Counted from the stretch's first letter, positions 44,111-53,236 are shown. The stretch is DNA of 64,000 nt from Nocardia albiluteola (GCF_018860155.1 NZ_JAHKNI010000006.1:310001-374000), one strand, 5' to 3'. Numbers and translations: made by a program. The notes: generated by a model not told the origin, from the sequence alone.

Positions 44111-45343
44111 TCACAGGCCCAGGCCGGCCTTGGCGATGATGTTGCGCTGAATCTCGTTGCTGCCCGCATAGATCGACCCGGCGCGGTCGTTGAAGTACCG
44201 CAGCGGCGCGACCGCCTGCCACTCGTGCCCGCTCAGGTATCCGTCGGCGGGCGGCACGAAATCGGCCACCGGGCCGCCCGGCATGGCCGCATGCGGCTGA
44301 TAGGCACGGCCGCGGGGTCCGGCGGCCTCGAGGGTGAGTTCGGTGAGCTGCTGGCTCAGCTCGGTGCCGAGGATCTTCAGCGCCGAGGCGGCGGGGCCCG
44401 GATCCTTGCCCCGCGAGATCGCCGACAGTGTGCGGTATTCCAGGATCTCCAGCACGTCAGCGCGGATCCGGATGTCGGCGAGCTTGGCCGCGAATGCCGG
44501 ATCGTCCAGCAGCGCACCGCCGTTCGGCCCGGGCTGCGAGGTTGCCTGCGCCGCCAGCGATTCGGCCATCACCTGCAGGGTGGGACCGACCGCCCCGCCG
44601 CCGCGCTCGAAGTTGAGGAGGTACTTGGCCACGGTCCAGCCGTCGTCGATGCGGCCCAGCACATTGGCCTTCGGGACCCGCACGGCATCGAAGAAAACCT
44701 GGTTCTGGACCTGTTCACCCGAGGTCATCACCAGCGGGCGCACCTGGATGCCGGGGGTGTTCATGTCGATGAGCACGAAGGTGATGCCCTGCTGCTTGCG
44801 CTCGAGCCTCGCGGTGCGCACCAGCGCGAAGATCCAATTCGCCTCGGTGGCATGGGTTGTCCAGATCTTGCTGCCGGTGACGATCAGGTCGTCGCCGTCG
44901 GACACCGCGGCCATGGTGAGCGAGGCCAGGTCCGAGCCAGCCTCGGGTTCGGAATATCCCTGGCAGAAGAACACCTCGCCGGTGAGGATTCCGGGCAGGA
45001 AGTAGTTCTTCTGCTCCTCGGTGCCGAAGGCGATGATCGCGTGGGCCACCATCCGAATGCCCATCGGGGACAGCCCCGGCGCCCCGGCCAGTGTCGATTC
45101 GCGATCGAAGATGTAGTGCTGGGTCAGGCTCCACGGGCAGCCGCCATACTGCACCGGCCAGGCGGGGGCGGCCCAGCCTCGCTCGTGCAGGATCCGCTGC
45201 CAGCGCATGCTCGCCTCGTGGTCCGGATAGACGCTGGTGGCCAGCCGTCCGGCCCGGCGCAGCTCGGGGGTCAGATGTTCGTCGAGGAATCCCCGCACCT
45301 CGTCGCGGAACGCCAGATCCGCGGGTGACCAGTCCAGATCCAC
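44111..45343 (-). CDS. acyl-CoA dehydrogenase, catalytic-type subunit
   Basis: The 410-aa protein has FAD-site motifs (GYSEPEAGSDLASL, GSKIWTTHA) and ends SIYAGSNEIQRNIIAKAGLG. The classical catalytic Glu of the YEGT loop is Ala here (YAGS), but Glu246 in NFERGG matches the alternative base position of IVD and FadE alpha subunits. With the next gene it probably forms an alpha2-beta2 acyl-CoA dehydrogenase. The GTG has AAGGAG 6 nt upstream. The substrate is unknown; no steroid genes are nearby. Confidence 0.88.
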   Translation of the reverse strand: MDLDWSPADLAFRDEVRGFLDEHLTPELRRAGRLATSVYPDHEASMRWQRILHERGWAAPAWPVQYGGCPWSLTQHYIFDRESTLAGAPGLSPMGIRMVAHAIIAFGTEEQKNYFLPGILTGEVFFCQGYSEPEAGSDLASLTMAAVSDGDDLIVTGSKIWTTHATEANWIFALVRTARLERKQQGITFVLIDMNTPGIQVRPLVMTSGEQVQNQVFFDAVRVPKANVLGRIDDGWTVAKYLLNFERGGGAVGPTLQVMAESLAAQATSQPGPNGGALLDDPAFAAKLADIRIRADVLEILEYRTLSAISRGKDPGPAASALKILGTELSQQLTELTLEAAGPRGRAYQPHAAMPGGPVADFVPPADGYLSGHEWQAVAPLRYFNDRAGSIYAGSNEIQRNIIAKAGLGL

Positions 45344-45387
45344 AAAGAACTCCTTGTGCGATAAGTGGAGCTCTACCTTCTCATTTA

Positions 45388-45399
45388 CTCATGGATGAG
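45388..45399. promoter_or_regulatory. CTCAT-GG-ATGAG palindrome before the acyl-CoA dehydrogenase genes
   Basis: A perfect 12-bp inverted repeat 45-56 nt upstream of the first acyl-CoA dehydrogenase gene, flanked by CATTT and AAATG. It is a likely TetR- or GntR-type operator for this pair. Confidence 0.42.
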
Positions 45400-45480
45400 C
45401 GCAAATGATCGTTAACTTAGCTAGTAGACCCTTGATGCATCGAGCGGGCAATCCTTACTAGAAGAGTGCGCCCTCTGGAC

Positions 45481-45524
45481 ATTCCACTTTGGAAGGCGGA
45501 TACTAGTTATATTCCACTTTGGAA
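45481..45524 (+). promoter_or_regulatory. twin TTCCA-CTT-TGGAA operators
   Basis: ATTCCACTTTGGAA occurs twice, at 45481-45494 and 45511-45524, with exactly 30 bp between starts (three helical turns). Each is an inverted repeat TTCCA/TGGAA around the same spacer CTT. TTATAT (45507-45512) between them can be a -10 box, so the first site would cover -35 and the second +1 of the DUF1707 gene. No known regulator motif matches in my memory. Confidence 0.6.
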
Positions 45525-45550
45525 CATGGCCCTCCGATAGGACATGAGAC

Positions 45551-46003
45551 ATGGACATCTCGCCCGGAACTCGCGTCGGCGATGCCGAGCGGCAGCAGGT
45601 CGCCGACCTGCTGGCCCGGCATCTGGGCGCGGGTCGCATCGATTTGAACGAATTCGACCAGCGGGTCGCCTCGGTGTACGCGACCACCACCCGCGAGGAC
45701 CTGCAGCAGGTGCTGGCGGACCTGCCGGAGTTGCCCGTCCGCCGGGCACCGGCGAACGCACCGGCCACCCGCAGCCGCTTCCCGATCTGGCAGCGCATCG
45801 AGGGCGCGGCATGGGTCGGCGTCGGCGCGCTGTGCCTGCTGATCTGGGGACTGGTATCCCTGGGCGCGGGCGAGCTCACCTACCCGTGGCCGCTGTGGGT
45901 GATCGGCCCCTGGGGTGCGGCGCTGATCTTCCGCGCGGCGGCGGGCTGGGAGGCGCGCGCCTGCCGCGGCCGGGCTCGCGTCTACGACCGCGCGCGGGTC
46001 TGA
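45551..46003 (+). CDS. DUF1707 membrane protein
   Basis: The 150-aa product has an N-terminal DUF1707 domain (TRVGDAERQQVADLLARHLG, then GRIDLNEFDQRVASVYATTT and LQQVLADLP) followed by two membrane helices (about 78-100 and 112-128). DUF1707 proteins are common in actinobacteria and of unknown function. AGGA lies 8 nt before the ATG. Expression is probably controlled through the twin operator just upstream. Confidence 0.88.
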   Translation: MDISPGTRVGDAERQQVADLLARHLGAGRIDLNEFDQRVASVYATTTREDLQQVLADLPELPVRRAPANAPATRSRFPIWQRIEGAAWVGVGALCLLIWGLVSLGAGELTYPWPLWVIGPWGAALIFRAAAGWEARACRGRARVYDRARV

Positions 46004-46068
46004 CATTCGGCGCGGCTGTTCGCGTCGGTATGCCGCGGACGGGTTGTCGCAAATCCTGACGGCGCCCG

Positions 46069-46445
46069 GTGGGCGGTGGCAGGATCGAGCAGACCCGCCA
46101 CATCGCCGCCGAGCTGTGCGGCCGCCGCCTGTACGAGGCGATGCTGGTGTGGGAGACCGCCGAGCAGACCATGTCCGACGAGGACGAGCTGGAATTCGCC
46201 CGGATTTGGCGGCCGATCCCCAAGGTCGTGTTTTCCCGGACACTCACCGCGGTGGAGGGCAACGCCAGGCTCGCCACCGACGACCTCGCGAAGGAGATCG
46301 CCGGGTTCCGGGACCAGCCGGGGGAGGGCGTGGTGTCCGTCGCCGGTACTTCCCGCCGCTGCCCAAGTCACTGGACCTGCGGCTGGTCGAGTCGCGGATC
46401 TTCGGCTCCGGTGTCGTCTACCTTCGCTACCAGCGCACGCGCTGA
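46069..46445 (+). pseudogene. decayed dihydrofolate reductase/RibD C-terminal-like gene
   Basis: The first part, in the frame of 46069, reads YEAMLVWETAEQ, FARIWRPIPKVVFSRTLTAV and FRDQPGEGVVSVAG, the middle of RibD-C/DHFR-like proteins. The last part, in the frame of 46044, reads PPLPKSLDLRLVESRIFGSG then VVYLRYQRTR, the normal C-terminus of that family. Between them about 30 residues (the region expected to hold the PVVLGGG motif) are deleted and the frame shifts, near 46348. The N-terminal ~60 residues are missing as well. This is a dead gene, so no product is expected. Confidence 0.78.
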
Positions 46446-46532
46446 GCCGAGCGCCGGTCCGCGGCCGTCCGGGGAACGCGTTCACCCGGCATACGCGGGG
46501 CAATCCGCTGACAGCAGGTAGATTGGCCTGCT

Positions 46533-49500
46533 GTGCACCTGAAGAGTCTGACGCTGAAGGGGTTCAAATCCTTCGCGTCCGCGACGACGCTGCGCCTGGA
46601 GCCCGGAATCACCTGCGTGGTGGGGCCCAACGGCTCCGGCAAGTCGAATGTGGTCGACGCGCTCACCTGGGTCATGGGTGAACAGGGCGCGAAGGCGTTG
46701 CGCGGCGGCAAGATGCAGGACGTCATCTTCGCCGGCACCGCGGGCCGTGCACCGCTGGGCCGTGCCGAGGTCACGCTCACCATCGACAACTCCGACGGCG
46801 CCCTCCCGATCGACTACTCCGAGGTGTCTATCACCCGCCGGATGTTCCGCGACGGCGCCGGCGAATACGAGATCAATGGCAACACCTGCCGCCTGATGGA
46901 TGTGCAGGAGCTGCTGAGCGATTCGGGCATCGGCCGCGAAATGCACGTCATCGTCGGGCAGGGCCAGCTCGCCGCCATTCTGGAGTCGCGTCCCGAGGAC
47001 CGCCGCGCCTTCATCGAGGAGGCCGCGGGGGTCCTCAAGCACCGCAAGCGCAAGGAAAAGGCGGTCCGCAAGCTCGAGGCCATGCAGGCCAATCTGGCCC
47101 GGCTCACCGACCTGACCACCGAGCTGCGCCGCCAGCTCAAGCCACTGGGCCGGCAGGCCGAGGTGGCGCGCCGCGCGGCCACCGTGCAGGCGGATCTGCG
47201 GGATTCGCGGCTGCGCCTGGCCGCCGACGATCTGGTGACCCGCCGCAACGAGCTGCAGAGCCAGCAGAGCAAGGAAGCCTACGCGCGCGAGCAGCAGATC
47301 AACGTGCACGCCGAGCTCGACGCCGCCAATGCCGCACTGGCGCAACAGGAATTTCAGCTCTCGCGCCTCACGCCCGGCGCCGAGGCGGCCGCCCAGACCT
47401 GGTTCCAGCTCTCGGCGCTGGTCGAGCGGGTCAATGCGACCATCCGCATCGCCCGCGACCGGGCCCGCAACCTGACCATCGAGCAGCCCACCGGCAACGG
47501 GCGCGATCCCGACCAGCTCGAGGCCGAGGCCGCGCGCGTGGAGGAGCAGGAGGCCGAACTGCTCGAGGCGGTCGAGGTCGCCGCGGCGACCCTCGAGGCG
47601 GCCCGGGATCAGCTGTACGAGCGCGAGCAGGCCGCCAAGGCCGCCGAACAGGCGCATCTGGCCGCGGTCCGCGCGATCGCCGACCGTCGCGAGGGGCTGG
47701 CCCGGCTGTCCGGTCAGGTGGACACCCTGCGCCACCGCGCCCAGTCCAGCGACTCCGAGATCGCGCGCCTGTCGAGCGAGCTGGCGCAGGCCCGGGCCCG
47801 CGGATCCGCGTCGGAGGCCGAGTTCGAGCAGGTGCAAAGCGAATTGGGCGAGCTCGACGCGGGGGAGGAGGCGCTGGACGCCGCCTACGAGCATGCCGCC
47901 CAGGCCCAGGAGCTGGCCGATCAGCGCGTGACCGAACTGCGCGAGGGGGACCGGGAGGCCGGTAAGAAGGTCGCCTCGCTCGCCGCGCGGATCGAGGCGC
48001 TGACGATGGGGCTGGCCCGCCGCGACGGCGGTGCCTGGCTGCTCGAGCACCAGGCCGCGGGACTGCTCGGGCCGCTGTCCGGAATTCTGCAGGTGCACAA
48101 TGGATTCGAGGCGGCCGTCGCCGCGGCGCTGGGGCCGCTCGCCGATGCCGTCGCCGCCGAGGCGGGCACGGTCGCCCACGCCGCGCTGCGGGCGCTGAAG
48201 GAGGCCGACGGCGGCCGCGTCGCGCTGGTGTACGGCGGTGCGGCACAGGTGAATCCGCCGTCGGGCGGGTTGCCCGCCGATGCGCGGTGGCTGGCCGATG
48301 TGCTGGACTGCCCGGCACACATGCGGGGTGCGATCTCGGCGGCGTCCACGGGAACCGTTGTTGTCGAGGATCTTTCGGTCGCGGCCGAATTGCTGTCCAC
48401 GCGGCCGGAATTGCGCGTGGTGACCCGTGACGGCGATGTCGCCGGGTCGGGCTGGCTGCTCGGCGGCTCGGACCGCGCGCCCAGCCAGCTCGAGATCCAG
48501 GCCGATATCGACTCCGCCGCGGCCGAACTCGCGTCCTGGCAGCGGCAGGCCGAAGAGCTCGAGGCGGCGCTGGCGGGTGCGCTGGCCGAACAGTCCGATC
48601 GCAAGCAAGCCGTCGACCAGGCCCTGCTGGCACTGCACGAATCCGATCAGTCGATGGTCGCGATCTACGACCGGCTGGGCCGGTTGGGGCAGGCGGCGCG
48701 GACCGCGCAGTCCGAATGCGATCGGCTGGTGGCCCAGCGGTCCGCCGCCGAGACCGCCCGCGACGAGAACTCCGAGAAGCTGGCCGAGCTCGAGGATCGG
48801 TTGCGGCGCGCGGAATCCGAACAGTCCGATATGGATTCGGCCGCCGACGCGGGCACCGAGGCCGCCGGCTATCAGCGCGAGGAGGCCGCGGCCGCGCTCG
48901 CCGAGGCCCGCGCCATGGAGGTCGAGGCCCGGCTGGCCGGGCGTACCGCCGAGGAACGCGCGGAATCGGTACGGGGCAAGGCGGATTCGCTGCGCCGCGC
49001 CGCGCGTGCCGAGCGCGAGTCCCGGGCCCGGGCCGAGCGGGCACAGGCCGCGCGGCGCCAGGCCGCCGCGGTCGCGGCGGTCGTCGCCGAATCGGCTGAA
49101 CGGGTTGCCGCCGAGCTGGAATCCGTTGTCGCCGAGGCGTCGGCGCGGCGCGACGAGCTGGTGCGCCGTCGCACCGAATGCGCCGGGCAGGTCGATCAGG
49201 TCAAGGAGCGCGTGCGCGCGCTGAGCGCCCAGCTCACCCAGCTGACCGATGCCGTGCATCGCGACGAGGTCGCCCGCGCCGAGGCCGCACTGCGCATCGA
49301 GCAGCTGGAGCTGACCATCGGCGAGCAGTTCGGGCTGGCCCTGGACGATCTGATCGCCGAGTACGGCCCGCACGTGCCCACGCCGCCCTCGGCACTGGAA
49401 TGGCACGAGTACGAGCAGGCCAGGGAGCGCGGCGAGACGGTGAGCGAACCGCAGCCGATGCCGTACGACCGGGCCAGCCAGCAGCGCCGTGCCAAGCGTG

Positions 49501-50141
49501 CGGAGAAGGACCTCAGCACCCTGGGCAAGGTGAATCCCCTTGCGCTGGAGGAGTTCGCGGCGCTCGAGGAGCGCTACAACTTCCTGTCGACCCAGCTGGA
49601 CGACGTCAAGAAGGCCCGCCAGGACCTGCTGGACGTCGTCGCGGAGGTGGACGCGCGCATCCTGCAGGTGTTCACCGAGGCCTGGGAGGATGTCGAGAAG
49701 GAGTTCGTCGGCGTCTTCGCCAAGCTGTTCCCCGGGGGCGAGGGACGGCTGCTGCTGACCGATCCGACGGACATGCTGACCACCGGCATCGAGGTGGAGG
49801 CGCGCCCGCCCGGCAAGAAGGTCAAGCGCCTGTCGCTGCTGTCGGGCGGCGAGAAGTCGCTGACCGCGGTCGCCCTGCTGGTCGCGATCTTCCGTGCCCG
49901 CCCCTCCCCGTTCTACGTGATGGACGAGGTCGAGGCGGCCCTGGACGACACCAACCTGCGCCGTCTCATCGGCCTGTTCGAGCAGTTGCGCGAGAAATCC
50001 CAGCTGATCGTCATCACTCACCAGAAGCCGACGATGGAAATCGCGGATGCCCTCTACGGCGTGAGCATGCGCGGCGACGGCATCACCCAGGTCATCTCCC
50101 AGCGCCTGCGCGGGGAGAATCTGGTCGGCGCCAACGCCTGA
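46533..50141 (+). CDS. smc: chromosome segregation protein SMC
   Basis: SMC forms the condensin ring with ScpA and ScpB. The 1202-aa protein has Walker A GPNGSGKS at 31-38, two long coiled coils (about 170-480 and 680-1010) around a hinge near 500-650 (GLLGPLSGILQVHNGFEAAV), then the signature LSGGEKSLTAVALLVAIF and Walker B FYVMDEVEAALDD. The GTG start has TAGATT 8 nt upstream, suggesting a leaderless message. In mycobacteria it follows acyP directly; here the kdp and ect region lies between. Confidence 0.97.
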   Translation: MHLKSLTLKGFKSFASATTLRLEPGITCVVGPNGSGKSNVVDALTWVMGEQGAKALRGGKMQDVIFAGTAGRAPLGRAEVTLTIDNSDGALPIDYSEVSITRRMFRDGAGEYEINGNTCRLMDVQELLSDSGIGREMHVIVGQGQLAAILESRPEDRRAFIEEAAGVLKHRKRKEKAVRKLEAMQANLARLTDLTTELRRQLKPLGRQAEVARRAATVQADLRDSRLRLAADDLVTRRNELQSQQSKEAYAREQQINVHAELDAANAALAQQEFQLSRLTPGAEAAAQTWFQLSALVERVNATIRIARDRARNLTIEQPTGNGRDPDQLEAEAARVEEQEAELLEAVEVAAATLEAARDQLYEREQAAKAAEQAHLAAVRAIADRREGLARLSGQVDTLRHRAQSSDSEIARLSSELAQARARGSASEAEFEQVQSELGELDAGEEALDAAYEHAAQAQELADQRVTELREGDREAGKKVASLAARIEALTMGLARRDGGAWLLEHQAAGLLGPLSGILQVHNGFEAAVAAALGPLADAVAAEAGTVAHAALRALKEADGGRVALVYGGAAQVNPPSGGLPADARWLADVLDCPAHMRGAISAASTGTVVVEDLSVAAELLSTRPELRVVTRDGDVAGSGWLLGGSDRAPSQLEIQADIDSAAAELASWQRQAEELEAALAGALAEQSDRKQAVDQALLALHESDQSMVAIYDRLGRLGQAARTAQSECDRLVAQRSAAETARDENSEKLAELEDRLRRAESEQSDMDSAADAGTEAAGYQREEAAAALAEARAMEVEARLAGRTAEERAESVRGKADSLRRAARAERESRARAERAQAARRQAAAVAAVVAESAERVAAELESVVAEASARRDELVRRRTECAGQVDQVKERVRALSAQLTQLTDAVHRDEVARAEAALRIEQLELTIGEQFGLALDDLIAEYGPHVPTPPSALEWHEYEQARERGETVSEPQPMPYDRASQQRRAKRAEKDLSTLGKVNPLALEEFAALEERYNFLSTQLDDVKKARQDLLDVVAEVDARILQVFTEAWEDVEKEFVGVFAKLFPGGEGRLLLTDPTDMLTTGIEVEARPPGKKVKRLSLLSGGEKSLTAVALLVAIFRARPSPFYVMDEVEAALDDTNLRRLIGLFEQLREKSQLIVITHQKPTMEIADALYGVSMRGDGITQVISQRLRGENLVGANA

Positions 50142-50261
50142 ACGGGCCTGTGCCCGACGGGAGTTCAACCCGGCGTAACCTTTGCCGCCGCAGGCTTGCC
50201 GAGTGCTGCGCGGTATGGTCGGATTTTTGCGGGGTTGTCGTGGCGGGAAGGAATATGCCGG

Positions 50262-52361
50262 ATGTCGATCATCGACGGGCGATCGGTCATTCTGGTGACC
50301 TTCGCCGGCCGCCGGGATCGGATGGAATTGCTGTCCCACTATGCGGCGGAGGCGTTGCGCCGCAATCTCGTGGACGAATGGCATGTCTGGAACTTCGCCC
50401 GGCACGAGGACGACGACCGCTGGCTGAATTCCCGCTTTCCCGCGCTGGGCCGCACACCGGACAACCTCGCCTACTACCCGGCGGGCAGCATCGATACCGA
50501 GTCGGAGACCGGATGCCACTGGGACGCGCAGGTGCGTGCGGGCCATGATGTACACATCGGTATCCGGGCCCGCGGGGCCAACTATTCGTCCTACGAGCTC
50601 GTGCTGGGTGGCTGGGAGAACAAGCACACCGCACTGCTGTACGTCGAGACCTCCGAGCTGCTCGTGGAACACGCCGGTGACCGGCCCGGCGAGCACGGTT
50701 CGCTGGTGGATGTCTGCACCCCGGGCATTCTGGCCGCGACGACGTTCCGGGACGTTCGCCTCTCGCTCGCCTCGTCGACCCTCACGCTGAGCGTCGACGG
50801 CGCGATCGTGATCCAGCGCGTGCTCGATATCCGTCCGGGCAGCTACGACATCTTCGTGAAGACGGGATACGGCGCCGACGGCGAGTGGCGCCTGCCCGGA
50901 TTACCCGACACGGGGGAGTATCTCTATCACGGGGCCGAGCGGTGGCGTGCCGGATTTGCCGAGGCGATCGGATTCTATGCCGCCCGCGGCGAGCACTACC
51001 GCGACGCGGTCTTCCTGAAATGCGACGACGACGTCCCGTATCTTCAGCTCGACAAGCTGGAGGATTTCATCCGCTTCCGCCTGGCACGGCCGGAGTACTT
51101 CCTGGTGTCGGCGAACGTCGTCAACCACAATGTGTGCGCCTATTACCAGCAGCAACATGGCGCGATACCCCGCAGCCTGATGGAGCTGGAACTGCCGCCC
51201 GGGGGATTCGGCGGCAGCCTTTGGGAGAGTCCGGAACGGGCCCGGGCGCTGCATCACCATTTCCTGGACAATCGCGAACTGTTCGAACAGGTTTCGCTGG
51301 AACCCGTCGAGTGGTCCGGGCGCCTGGCCATGCACTTCGTCGCCTGGATGGGCGCGGACCTGTCCTATATGTCGGCGGACATGGTGGACGAGGAGCGTGC
51401 GCTGTCGGTCCAGATCCCCACCTATCTGGGACGCTGGCATTGCCTGTATCCCGGATTCGTTGTCGCTCATCTGTCCTCCGGTATGCAGGCGGGGGGGATG
51501 AACGATCGGCAGATATTGGGGCGTTACCGCCGGCTCGCCTCGCGGGCCGGGCTCACGGCCGGGGAGAGTCTCGCGCCGGAGTCCGCGCCTAACGAGGATT
51601 TCACCCCGTTACCGGTCCGGGGGTGTCCGGGGCGCACGTTCGATACCGCGGCGACCGGCACCCGGGAACCTGGCGACGAGCCGAATATCGCCATTATCGT
51701 GTTGAACTTCAATACCGCCGAGATGACGGACAAGCTCGCGGATTATCTGAACAACACGCTCGAATACAGCCGCAAACGCGTCTACGTCATCGACAACGGA
51801 TCGTCCACGACGCCCGGATCCGCGACGCATGTGCTGCCGGACAATCGGGGATTCACCCGCGGAATGTACGCGGGCTTCCAGATCGCGTCGGAGCAGGACG
51901 ACTACGACGCGTTCTGGCTGCTGAATTCCGACGTGAGCTTCGATTACGGCGATACGGTCCTGCGGGTGCTGGCCACGGTGCTGTTCTCCTCGGAGGCGTA
52001 CGCGCAGATCTCCCCGCAGCACAATTCGTGGCTCCCGGACATGGAGCACGCCGAGGACGTCGCCTCGGTGCGAGGCATACTCGAGCCCACGGCGACGCTC
52101 ATCAAGCGCTCCACGATCGAGCGGCTGGGATTCTGGGACCTGGACATGCCGCTGGGCTATGGCACCGATCACGACTACGGCTACCGGATCCGGTCCGCCG
52201 GCCTGCTAAGCATTCTCACCAGCCAGGCCCGGATTCACCACATGCAGCATCAGTCCATGGACGACTTCGACGATTACGACCGCCGGGGGCACGCCGAGGA
52301 GAACGCGGTCCTGTCCAGAAAATACGGCGACGACTGGCAGCGCCTGTTCTCGGAGTACTGA
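50262..52361 (+). CDS. modular glycosyltransferase with lectin-like insert (699 aa)
   Basis: Three modules can be seen. Residues 1-65 and about 215-440 look like one glycosyltransferase, with FLKCDDDVPYLQLDKLEDFI giving an acidic metal site. Between them, about 80-190, is a beta-rich segment (GCHWDAQVRAGHDVHIGIRA, YSSYELVLGGWENKHTALLY) resembling the farnesoic acid O-methyltransferase/lectin-like domain. Residues about 490-699 are a GT2-like domain (IAIIVLNFNTAEMTDKLADY, VIDNGSS, FWLLNSDVSFDYGD, YGTDHDYGYRI). No signal or membrane segment is evident. GGAAGGA precedes the ATG by 9 nt. The gene stands alone between smc and fatty-acid genes; acceptor and sugar are unknown. Confidence 0.75.
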   Translation: MSIIDGRSVILVTFAGRRDRMELLSHYAAEALRRNLVDEWHVWNFARHEDDDRWLNSRFPALGRTPDNLAYYPAGSIDTESETGCHWDAQVRAGHDVHIGIRARGANYSSYELVLGGWENKHTALLYVETSELLVEHAGDRPGEHGSLVDVCTPGILAATTFRDVRLSLASSTLTLSVDGAIVIQRVLDIRPGSYDIFVKTGYGADGEWRLPGLPDTGEYLYHGAERWRAGFAEAIGFYAARGEHYRDAVFLKCDDDVPYLQLDKLEDFIRFRLARPEYFLVSANVVNHNVCAYYQQQHGAIPRSLMELELPPGGFGGSLWESPERARALHHHFLDNRELFEQVSLEPVEWSGRLAMHFVAWMGADLSYMSADMVDEERALSVQIPTYLGRWHCLYPGFVVAHLSSGMQAGGMNDRQILGRYRRLASRAGLTAGESLAPESAPNEDFTPLPVRGCPGRTFDTAATGTREPGDEPNIAIIVLNFNTAEMTDKLADYLNNTLEYSRKRVYVIDNGSSTTPGSATHVLPDNRGFTRGMYAGFQIASEQDDYDAFWLLNSDVSFDYGDTVLRVLATVLFSSEAYAQISPQHNSWLPDMEHAEDVASVRGILEPTATLIKRSTIERLGFWDLDMPLGYGTDHDYGYRIRSAGLLSILTSQARIHHMQHQSMDDFDDYDRRGHAEENAVLSRKYGDDWQRLFSEY

Positions 52362-52396
52362 ACCCGCGGCAAACCGTGCCCTCCGGTCCCCGCGAG

Positions 52397-53236
52397 CTAC
52401 CGGGACTGCGCGCCGATGCCGAACATCTCGTGGGCCGTGCCGAAGCCGAGGTCGTGGACGAGGCGTCGCTTCCACGGCCGGACCGCGATGGCGTGGGTCA
52501 GGCGCCGGGTCGTGCGCGGCTGCTTCATGATCGTCTCGGCGAGCTCCCAGGCGCGTGGCAGTAGATCCGGTGCGGGCAGGACCTCGTTGACCAGTCCGAG
52601 TTCCAGGGCGCGGCGCGCGTCGATCGGCAGCCCGGTATAGAGGTGATACGAGGCGCGCTTGGTGCCCGCGAGTTCCTGCAGGGTCAGCTGCTGGCCGTCA
52701 CCCGGTGCGGTACCCGCCAGGAAGTGCGGATCGGAAATGGTTGCGGTCTCCGCGGCCAGGGTGATGTCGCACAGCAGCGCGAACTCGGTGTGCGCGATGC
52801 TCGGGCCGTTGATCGCCGAGATCGTGGGGACATCGATGCCGAACACGAAGTTCTCCACCAGTTTGGTCGCGTCGTAATAGCCGTGCTCGTAACCGAAGTC
52901 GGGCGGGAACGGGCCGGAGGTCATGCGCCGCGCCGACTCGGCCGGGTCTTGCGGGGCCGTGTCGGGGGCGCCGAGCCACCGGTCTCCGGTCCCGGTGAGG
53001 ATCACCACCTCGTTCCGCGGGTCGTTGCCGATCTCCAGCCACGCCTGCGCCCAGGCGTTGTGCACCGCGAAATCGAAGTGCGCGGGACCGTCATCGGTGT
53101 GCATCCGCAGCTCGAGGATGCCGTCGCGGCGTTGCATGACGAAATACTTCGCGTACTTCTCGGCGTACTCGTCGAAGCTGGGCCGGGCGACGAAACCGCC
53201 TGTGCGTGCGTGCCATTCGTCGAGTTCTCGGGGCAT
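52397..53236 (-). CDS. enoyl-CoA hydratase/isomerase-family protein
   Basis: The 279-aa crotonase-fold protein has VVILTGTGDRWLGAPDT and the oxyanion-hole region ISAINGPSIAHTEFALLCDI. The usual GGG(A)-type glycine stretch is replaced by SIAHTEF, as in hydrolases of the family that act on beta-diketones (6-oxocamphor hydrolase-like) rather than in true hydratases. It lies 28 nt after the NmrA-type gene and probably shares its TetR control. Confidence 0.82.
   Translation of the reverse strand: MPRELDEWHARTGGFVARPSFDEYAEKYAKYFVMQRRDGILELRMHTDDGPAHFDFAVHNAWAQAWLEIGNDPRNEVVILTGTGDRWLGAPDTAPQDPAESARRMTSGPFPPDFGYEHGYYDATKLVENFVFGIDVPTISAINGPSIAHTEFALLCDITLAAETATISDPHFLAGTAPGDGQQLTLQELAGTKRASYHLYTGLPIDARRALELGLVNEVLPAPDLLPRAWELAETIMKQPRTTRRLTHAIAVRPWKRRLVHDLGFGTAHEMFGIGAQSR

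Noticed and set aside
46069..46521. A functional 150-aa protein at this frame
   Set aside because: Only its first part matches the DHFR-like family; after about 46348 the family sequence continues in another frame, so it is a pseudogene.
46482..50696. 1404-codon open frame on the minus strand opposite smc
   Set aside because: It lies antisense to smc, has arginine/glutamine-rich nonsense composition and exists only because GC-rich codons avoid stops on the other strand.
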